The notes below the pieces were generated by a model. It searched no databases. It was not told the origin of the DNA and saw only the letters and a program-made list of their open reading frames with translations. A program made the position numbers and the translations under genes. A stretch of DNA of 64,000 bases from Escallonia rubra (Eukaryota > Streptophyta > Magnoliopsida > Escalloniales > Escalloniaceae), in NCBI GenBank assembly GCA_033065855.1, contig JAVXUO010002092.1, positions 62,001 through 126,000 of the forward strand, given 5' to 3'. The first letter of the stretch is position 1. Each line of letters opens with the position of its first letter. Shown here in pieces: positions 57,115 to 64,000 of this stretch.

Positions 57115-60030
57115 TCACACAGCTACTGGTACTTTCAGTGATTCCAGTATCTTATCATCTAGCTCAAATTTCATCGGTTTCTTGTCTCTTCCAATCTTCA
57201 CATACTCCTCAAATCGCTCCTTCAAGTCCTCCGGAAGGTTGGTGCTACTGCACCACCCCAGGATGTCCTTGGCAGCTCTTGGCTCTGCGTAGAAGTGCTG
57301 CAAAAGTAAATTGATCATATGAGACTATATTACGCAATTGAACGAGTAAGAAACCGGTATGCTAGTCAGAGTTCCTTAGGATACCACACGATGGCAGCTT
57401 AGCTAGACATAGAATCAAGACGCTAATCAAGAAAAAACCAATTAGTTCTAGCTATAAAATTGACTGACTTCCTCGTTTGATTTGGTCCAGGGAGATCTTC
57501 TGAGTGGCTTACAGCAATAAAATACTGTGGTCTGATTTTACTCCGTAATTCTTGACAAAGGTGGAGATAATTGGATTTAGACTATTTATTTTATTACCTA
57601 TACTTACTCCAATTAAGAAGAGAAAAAGGAAAGTGAGCTCTTCATACCATGTTTCGGAAAGGAAAAGCTTTCTTTGCATCAGATCCAATTGTCTTTGGAT
57701 CGTAGTGTACAATCTCAACTGGGAGTCCTGCAGCTTGTGCACATAGTTTGGCCATTCCATCCAATGTGACAGCACGATCACTAACACAATTGAAGATTTT
57801 GCCGCTTGCAGCAGCTGGATTCCCGACTGCCAGAGTAAGCATGGATGATAAATCCTTAACGTGGGAAATGTTGGTTAGTTGCATTCCAGAGCCTGGTATT
57901 AGGATTGGTCTGCCTCGAACGATACCTGTTCATTGCACATTTGATCAGGGCAATCATCCAGATCGATAGAAAGCGAAAGCAGATATATTACATGGACAAC
58001 TAATGTAATACTGAGTAGCAAATATGGTTTGGTTTTGGATAAGACCATTTCTATACCAGGAAACATTGCCGACTGCTTGCAATTATTATGCTGTTAACTT
58101 TTTTACCATAGCCCTATCAGCATTGGCAAATAGGGAAGTTTTCTACAGGATTATGCACTTACGATCAAAGAACCATTCCTCACAATCTTTGTTATTTCCA
58201 GAGCCGATCATGTATTGTGGACGAAAAACTGCCCAACTACCAAAAGTCTCCGAAATGTACTTCTCTACTCCAACATGACCAGCATCAGCTTTAACAGCGT
58301 CCTGTGACATGCAGTGTACTGAGTTTACCTCAAGAAAATCCTTCCCTTTCGTGTAATTGCAAACATTAAATACATACATACCCCTTCAACATGAGGAGGC
58401 TCATCAGTTGGTTTGTAAATTCCGGCGCTACTGATGAATAGAAACTGCTTTACACCAGAACTTTTTGCCCAGTCTGCGACAGGCCTAAGAGTAAACAGTC
58501 ATATCAGGTTGTGTTTCATTGAGAATCATTCTAAATGCAAAAGTGAGAACTGCAGATCACATTAACTTTTTCTCTTTAATTTCAGGAGGTCGTCTAGCTT
58601 TCATAAACAGAAAAATAAACAAATTAGTTTATGAGAGGGAAAGGAAAGTGAAATCCGGGAACGTTGTTTAACAAGAAGCTAGCCCCTCTTTTATGACAAA
58701 ACAAGTCCAGCCATAAGCACCACATAGGATTGAGTGATAATTAGGCAAGCTAGCCCCTCTTTTATGACATGCTCAATCTACACAGTTACATGATAAAACA
58801 TTGGTTCTTTTCTCAAAAGAATTTTACTGTAACACGAATCCAAGCAGGCAAGACCTCAACATTCAAGCTAGAACACGTTGAACTTGTCCATATACCAGTC
58901 TCTTTGATTCAATATTTCCCAAGTTGTAAGTTCTAAGTTACTCAACATGGGATTGCCCTTCTAAGATTGCATTCATGCCTAAAATCCTAAGCTCCATATG
59001 ACCCATATTCATGAATCTTGTATACTTTCCACGGTCCTTTCTCTCAGGTCTCAGTTGATAGATCCAATTCATCAACCATTTAGGGATCTTTTCAATCACC
59101 TCAACTCCATTGCGTCCTGTATAATACTCCGTATCATAACTAACCGTATTCCAATCAAGTACACAAGACAATGAGATATGCAATAACCAAAAGCTTTACT
59201 TCTATCAAGCTCAGGCGAATAACATCGTTATGGTAACAGATTTAACTTTCAAAAAAAACAAACAAACCTCACAGTGTCCAAGTCTTTGCCATTGTTATCC
59301 AACACCACATCAAATGCTGACCCCTCCAAAACACTCCCGATTTGCGCAGGATCACCCCACACTGTCTTTCCCCCGCCACTGACAATCTCCTGCAAAGTTC
59401 CCCCACACCCATAATAAGATTCTTTACAGTTCACAATACCCGACAACGGAAACACAAAGAATCCAAATTGAATTACATAATTGTGCCCCCTTTCACCTGG
59501 TTTGATTGGTCAAATATTACTTTCCTTATCACTGTTTAAGTTTGATTTCGTGTTCAGCTGCTCTAATTCTATTATAGGAAATTGGGAATCCAGAAAATGT
59601 CAAAAGCAGACAAAAACATATAACAGAATAATTATGATGGGATCTTAACAGAGAATCTGCTGAATGGAGGCTTCTTCATCTTATCTGAGCTCTCTTCACC
59701 AACAGTGAACACGGTGACATCATGGCCAGCACCCAGAAGCTCTTTTGCAAAGTAAAAGCCAATGACTGCATGTCCACCGCTGTTGGTATTGACTATCAAA
59801 ACCTTCTTCTTCTCTACAGTACTGGCCTTGACAGTGAAGGAGGAGAGACAATGGCGCCTGGAGTTAGTTTTGTGGCTGATAAAAGAAGGGGAAATGGAGA
59901 TAGAGGAAGAGAAAGAGTGAGAGGAAGAAGATGAGAGAGAGACGCGTGGAGAGGGGAAAAGAGAAGGGGTAGGGAGATTAGAGGAAGGAGAGGTGAAGAG
60001 CAGAGCGGATGAGGAAGCAAGAGTAGCCAT
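57115..60030 (-). CDS. CSP41A: Chloroplast stem-loop binding protein of 41 kDa a (CSP41A)
   Basis: Six exons: 59650-60030, 59268-59389, 58382-58484, 58163-58301, 57648-57925, 57115-57297. They join in phase to 1206 nt, 401 aa (about 406 in Arabidopsis). The first ~69 residues are Ser/Pro-rich with almost no acidic residues, a chloroplast transit peptide probably cut near VKAS. The mature part is an atypical short-chain dehydrogenase (extended NAD-binding fold): [19 protein letters not shown] is a modified dinucleotide loop, followed by [35 protein letters not shown] and [21 protein letters not shown]41a with CSP41b binds and can cleave stem-loop chloroplast RNAs and stabilises plastid transcripts and ribosomes. 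Exon 1 ends with an in-phase GTTAAG donor, and exon 4 ends after one base of an Arg codon. GATAA-type boxes lie at about 60075-60085 upstream, as in light-regulated genes (inference). Confidence 0.97.
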
Positions 60031-60119
60031 TGACTGTTAAAAGTGTGGCAACCAGCAGTTTTTTGATACAAAAGATAAAGGCGATATCTCCAACTGCTTT
60101 TCAGTTGACTGTTCATTCC

Positions 60120-61020
60120 CGGGTAAATTCCCCAGAAAAGTAGAAGGTCAAGTGAGAATTTTTACCTTTTTTTCCTCTTATAATTGTTGGCTTAGCGGCT
60201 AATTTAAGATTAAGCTGCCAGAAGTAATTCTTAGGTCAAAGTTCACCATTCTACCAGTGAAGATGGCAAAGGTTGAAGGTCTAAAGATTTTTTTTTTTTT
60301 TGCAGCAACGCATTCACTTATTTATAGTGAAAAGTTTTTGTTGATCATCTTTACGATGGTTTATCGAAAATTGCTTACATAAAGTATCTCGCACCCTCCA
60401 TGATTGATGAGACTAAGTCACACGCATCACTAACTACCAAGTGTAGGTGGGTGAGTCGTCTAACCAACTCGAGTGCATATCACTAAAACGTGTTACTGTT
60501 TTAGTTATGAGTAGCTATACATTCACAAATTTTTTTCTTTGTTGTTACTTTACTTCAGTTTAGGCATTATTTCAGTGACGTTCTATTTCGATAACATTGA
60601 TAACACAATTTTATAATGTAACAGAAAAAGAAAAGAATAAAAAAGCGTCTTGACGACATCCTTTGAAGAAGATTTGAAAATCAATTTTACGTGAAAAAAC
60701 ACTTATACGTATTTATAACATTAATTTCTGCATTAATAAGAATCTGTCAAACTTGGTCAATTGAACATTTCCAAAATCATCAAAACTGGAATTAAATGAA
60801 TAGAGTAACTATTTTTGCAAATTAATCACTATACTTTCCTTGATTGAACTGCTAAAAGCCTAAATATTTGGTTAATTGACAATTCAACGACAGTGGGCCC
60901 TGGTGGAAGTCTGATATCAAGTGACAGCCGTTGGATAGCCTGATCTCACAAGAATCCAAGGGTAGAAAAGCAAGGCCACTATTATATAAAGCGCTGGATA
61001 AATTATAACGTTGGGCCTCA
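60120..61020. other. Intergenic between two divergent genes
   Basis: Shared upstream region of CSP41A (-) and the coiled-coil gene (+), about 1.1 kb from ATG to ATG. No gene or recognised repeat; a T-run lies at about 60288-60302. Confidence 0.5.
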
Positions 61021-61025
61021 TATCT

Positions 61026-61036
61026 ATTTATAAATA
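61026..61036 (+). promoter_or_regulatory. Candidate TATA box of the coiled-coil gene
   Basis: ATTTATAAATA lies about 120 bp above the ATG and is followed by a (CT)n leader at 61090-61135. A second candidate, TTATATAAAG, lies at about 60982-60991. Confidence 0.45.
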
Positions 61037-61154
61037 CTTTAAAATCACCTCATCACTAGGCTCCCCCAGATACTAGCCGTTGCACTCTCTTTTCTTCTCC
61101 TCTCTCTCTCTCTCTGCTCTCTTCACTTTCTCTCTCTATATCAAGGTAGCTCTA

Positions 61155-62991
61155 ATGGCAACTTCAGTTGAATCTCCATCCCCTGCTTCCCTCCACAAGG
61201 TTTGCTTCCTCAAGACTCTTCAAGTTTCATGTTTCTGCTGCAAACCCATTTCAATTAAGACGTCCTGATTCCTCCTCATTAATTAGTATCTTCAAATCTA
61301 ATTACAGGGATCAATGGGGTTCACTGGTGCATCTCCTGTGCTCAGCCCGTCTTCAGATAGGCGTTTCTGGAGCGAGCTCCGGACCCGCATCGACACGCTG
61401 CTCGAGAATCGGAAGCCGATTGATCAATCTTCACCCACCCAATTGGTGAAAAATTTGTTTCTAATGAACTCGTAATTTCCCTTTTTTTTTTATGTTTACT
61501 GACAATGACGCGGTCAATTGTTTGTAGAATGACGGCGAAGTGGATCGCGCGAAGCGAATGAAGGAGGACTCGTTGCTTCTGCTCAGGGGGTTCGACTCTG
61601 TTTCCAGTACCCTGTCTCAGCTGTCTGACAATATAGCAAATGCCCTTCAGGTAACGATTAAAAACAAGCTTTTCAGGGTTTATAAAGCTCAGAATCTACT
61701 TCAATATGAGTTGACATTGAAGGTCTATCCAGTTTGTGTTCTCAGAGTCAGTTATTCTGATTAGAGAAAGAACAAATTTTGACTATGAGTTTTTCAGGGA
61801 GCTAGAGAACTTTGTGGACCACCCACATTGTCAGAAATAGTTCACAGCACACTGGAGAAAGATAAAAGCAAGGAGAAAGAGTCAGAGGAAGAAAGTGAGG
61901 AGGGCCATAGAGGAATAAAAAGGAAGTTTGATTCTCAAGAATGTTCTGATGAAGAAAAAGAGGAATCAGAAGAAGAGAATGGCCAAAAAGAGTTGGGAAA
62001 GCTCAAGAAAGCCAAAAATGTTAGTCTTTTCGGTAATTTGTGATTATTTGTATAATGGTACCCGTGTGCTTTTGTTAATTGCTCATTCTTTCAGTTTGTC
62101 TTTTGAAGCTTGCAATGTCCATGGCGAAACAAGCATCTTCACTTGCAAGAGAACTCAAGTCCATAAAATCCGATTTATGCTTCACACAAGAGCGATGCGC
62201 TCTTCTTGAGGAGGAGAACAGGAGGCTCCGAGATGGATTCGCCAAGGAAATGAGGCCCGAGGAAGATGATTTGGTAATCTTCTTCGCCATACATTTATTT
62301 GATTGACCAAAGTTTTCTAGCACTTCATTTATGTGGTCCGAATGGTTGGCTGGTATTAGATCAGAAGAGATTTTGTATAGATTAAGCTGCAATCCAGATT
62401 AGTTAGGATAGAATTTACATTTCAAAAGTTTGTATCATCCTTATCCATTATCCTGTACATTCTTTAAATACAAAAATCTCACAACCAATTAGGTGTGACA
62501 ATACAAAATTTCTCTTTTCAAGTGCTGGCAAGTATTAAGCAAATGAGAATGCAGTTTAGTTGAACAATGTTAGAAGGCTGCATCAATTGCATTAATCCGC
62601 GTACCCTTATTGAAGAATGTCAAACAACTCGGCATGTCCTACATATAACATTGTTTAATTGGTCGGGCAGGTGAGGCTTCAATTGGAGGCACTTCTTGCT
62701 GAGAAATCAAGATTAGCAAATGAGAATGCAAACCTGACTAGGGAAAACCAGTGTCTTCACCAGCTTGTGGAGTACCATCAGCTGACCTCCCAAGATCTCT
62801 CCGACTCGTATGAGCATGTAATAAGGGGGATGTGCTTGGACTTTTCTTCTCCACCGCCGTCCATACCTGAAGAGGAAGGAGAGGATGTAGATGGTATCGA
62901 AGTTCCCAAGACACCACGAACACATGTATATGGACTCCCCACTTCCCCTGATGGACGCTCCAATGTAAAACTACAGATGGAGACATGCTGA
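61155..62991 (+). CDS. Plant coiled-coil protein of unknown function
   Basis: Six exons: 61155-61199, 61308-61445, 61528-61650, 61798-62019, 62109-62273, 62671-62991. All phases are 0 and junctions are GT-AG; 1014 nt, 337 aa. I do not recognise the family with confidence. The N-terminal half has a compact helical segment ([19 protein letters not shown], then [20 protein letters not shown]). An acidic low-complexity segment follows (about 125-170, Ser/Glu/Lys-rich, with KRKF that could act in nuclear import). Next comes a long heptad-rich coiled coil (about 178-275: [51 protein letters not shown]). The C-terminal tail has [17 protein letters not shown] and VPKTPRT, a possible CDK or MAPK site. 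Every exon has a length divisible by three, so exon skipping would keep the frame. A cytoskeletal or scaffold role is only a guess from the coiled coil. Confidence 0.82.
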
Positions 62992-63443
62992 AGTCGTATC
63001 AGCATTTTCCTCAATCATATCATTGGAAAATTGGGGTTGAAAGCTCGCTCAAGTCATCGTAGCTGTGTAGGTTTTGCAGGTGGAAAATATGTGTTTTCAC
63101 TGTTTGTAGTGTATGATTGGATTTTTGTAGTTCTTAATAATGAAAAGTATTTGTATTAATATGACCTCTCTATATTCCTTGGTGCTAATCTTTACCTAGA
63201 GCTTTGATGAAGCATGGAATATAGTAGTACCCCAACTGAAAATTATAACCACCCTAGAAAAGCATTTAAAATTACATCAAGAAGTAACAGGGACTAAGTG
63301 TTTCTTGAAACCTAATCCTATCAACATTTGGCCGTCGCAAAGAGATGGCAACATCAACTAGGCTTTAAAGTTAACGGAGTACTAACAAAACTACGATTAC
63401 AGTCAAAATATCGCTAAAACTACAGCTAAAGAACTAGTTCTTG
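62992..63443. other. Convergent 3' region
   Basis: Short space between the stop codon of the coiled-coil gene (+) and the stop codon of the partial gene (-). It holds both 3' UTRs. Confidence 0.5.
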
Positions 63444-63623
63444 TTACTTCCTTTTACTCCTCTTTTTCTCATTAGCTCGAGAAGCTTGGGGTACAACAGC
63501 AGCATCTGGCTCAACAGCAGAACCTGGAGACGAAAGATTAGCCAGTGCTTCAGCAGCTTTTGTCAGATTGGAGACCAACATGGCGTCCTTAAATTGCCCA
63601 ATCATCTTCTTCATATCCTCATA
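63444..63623 (-). CDS. Last exon of an unidentified gene (partial, runs off the window)
   Basis: A TTGCAG acceptor at 63624-63629 precedes a 59-codon exon with a stop at 63444. The visible peptide starts YEDMKKMIGQFKDAM and continues with SNLTKAAEALANLSSPG. It then turns into an Ala-rich stretch and ends in a very basic tail (ANEKKRSKRK), which may be a nuclear targeting signal. I do not recognise the family. The rest of the gene must lie beyond 64000. 63630-64000 looks like an intron: no continuing exon could be identified in it. Confidence 0.55.
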   Translation of the reverse strand, partial: YEDMKKMIGQFKDAMLVSNLTKAAEALANLSSPGSAVEPDAAVVPQASRANEKKRSKRK

Positions 63624-63629
63624 CTGCAA

Positions 63630-64000
63630 TCAAGTAACTACAGGTGAAACGCTCCAACAACTTTACACACTCAAGAGTAGGGATCGAGTCTACAAGGAAG
63701 TGGATCACTCGACTGCAAGTAAAGCTAGAGTTCGTAGAATGTATACATAATAAAAGTAACGAGCAAGTAGTGAAACATCCAATGCCGACTAAAATGTATA
63801 CACAGGAATTCAGATGTAAAGCTAAAGTTCAAAAAGAGTAAATAAACCATCTAATATAGGATCACCCAGTTATTAAAAGCAAATGCCGACTTTTTTGTTT
63901 TGGATGCATCGCATATGATGCTGATCTACTAAAAACATTTATATTTACGAGACCACACGAGGTTAACCTATGCCTTTCGGACATGTGTAAATAAGATCCA
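63630..64000 (-). other. Probable intron of the partial gene at the window edge
   Basis: AT-rich sequence upstream (minus strand) of the last exon, without a recognised coding segment. Plus-strand frames at 63568-63841 overlap the exon and have no support. Confidence 0.35.

Overview
This is nuclear DNA from a flowering plant, most likely a eudicot. Genes are split by GT-AG introns, two proteins carry chloroplast transit peptides, several families are plant-specific (U-type cyclin, WPP-domain RanGAP, CSP41, DUF295-like F-box), and the AT-rich intergenic DNA is full of plant-type transposons. The sucrose synthase reads closest to asterid sequences I remember, but that is weak evidence and I cannot name the species.

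Layout. 0.6-2.15 kb: a single-exon F-box/DUF295-like gene (-). 2.6-15 kb: a tandem duplication of a sucrose synthase gene. The right copy (9685-13144, -) is an intact 12-exon gene of 795 aa. The left copy is an internally deleted pseudogene whose leader region was split by a Mutator-like element, itself carrying an L1-type LINE and a CACTA element. 15-20.3 kb: gene-poor, with a tRNA-type SINE flanked by a clear target duplication. 20.3-24.6 kb: a nine-exon, circularly permuted chloroplast GTPase (DAR GTPase 3, +). 25.8-29.06 kb: a U-type (P-type) cyclin (-) with a 2.4-kb first intron. 29.2-37 kb: gene-poor, with MITEs and a probable solo LTR. 37-42.8 kb: RanGAP1 (+), with one coding exon behind a leader intron of about 4 kb that hosts a hAT-like element. 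43.4-44.8 kb: a truncated, convergent STA1/PRP6-like gene (-). 45-57 kb: a transposon-rich block with a tandemly duplicated short Copia-type element, two copies of one hAT family with exact 8-bp target duplications, an LTR with repeated CAGTCGACT motifs, a retroposed unit, a dead Ty3 reverse transcriptase, and stray fragments of both RanGAP1 and CSP41A. 57.1-60.0 kb: CSP41A (-), six exons. 61.2-63.0 kb: an unrecognised coiled-coil protein (+). 63.4 kb to the edge: the last exon of an unidentified gene (-).

The genes form no pathway cluster, as expected for a plant. Cyclin-U3-1, RanGAP1 and CSP41A, in that order, match three consecutive Arabidopsis loci as I remember them (At3g63120-At3g63140), so the right half looks like an old conserved block expanded by transposons. 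I found no coding system that is clearly new. The most unusual items are the truncated STA1-like gene with its own TATA box, the three-level transposon nest in the dead sucrose synthase promoter, the 8 x 30-bp minisatellite inside the CACTA element, a start-stop uORF in the cyclin leader, and the interleaved CSP41A/RanGAP1 fragments at 55.3-57.1 kb.

Exon coordinates were worked out by hand from splice signals, reading phase and remembered family sequence; no alignment was run.
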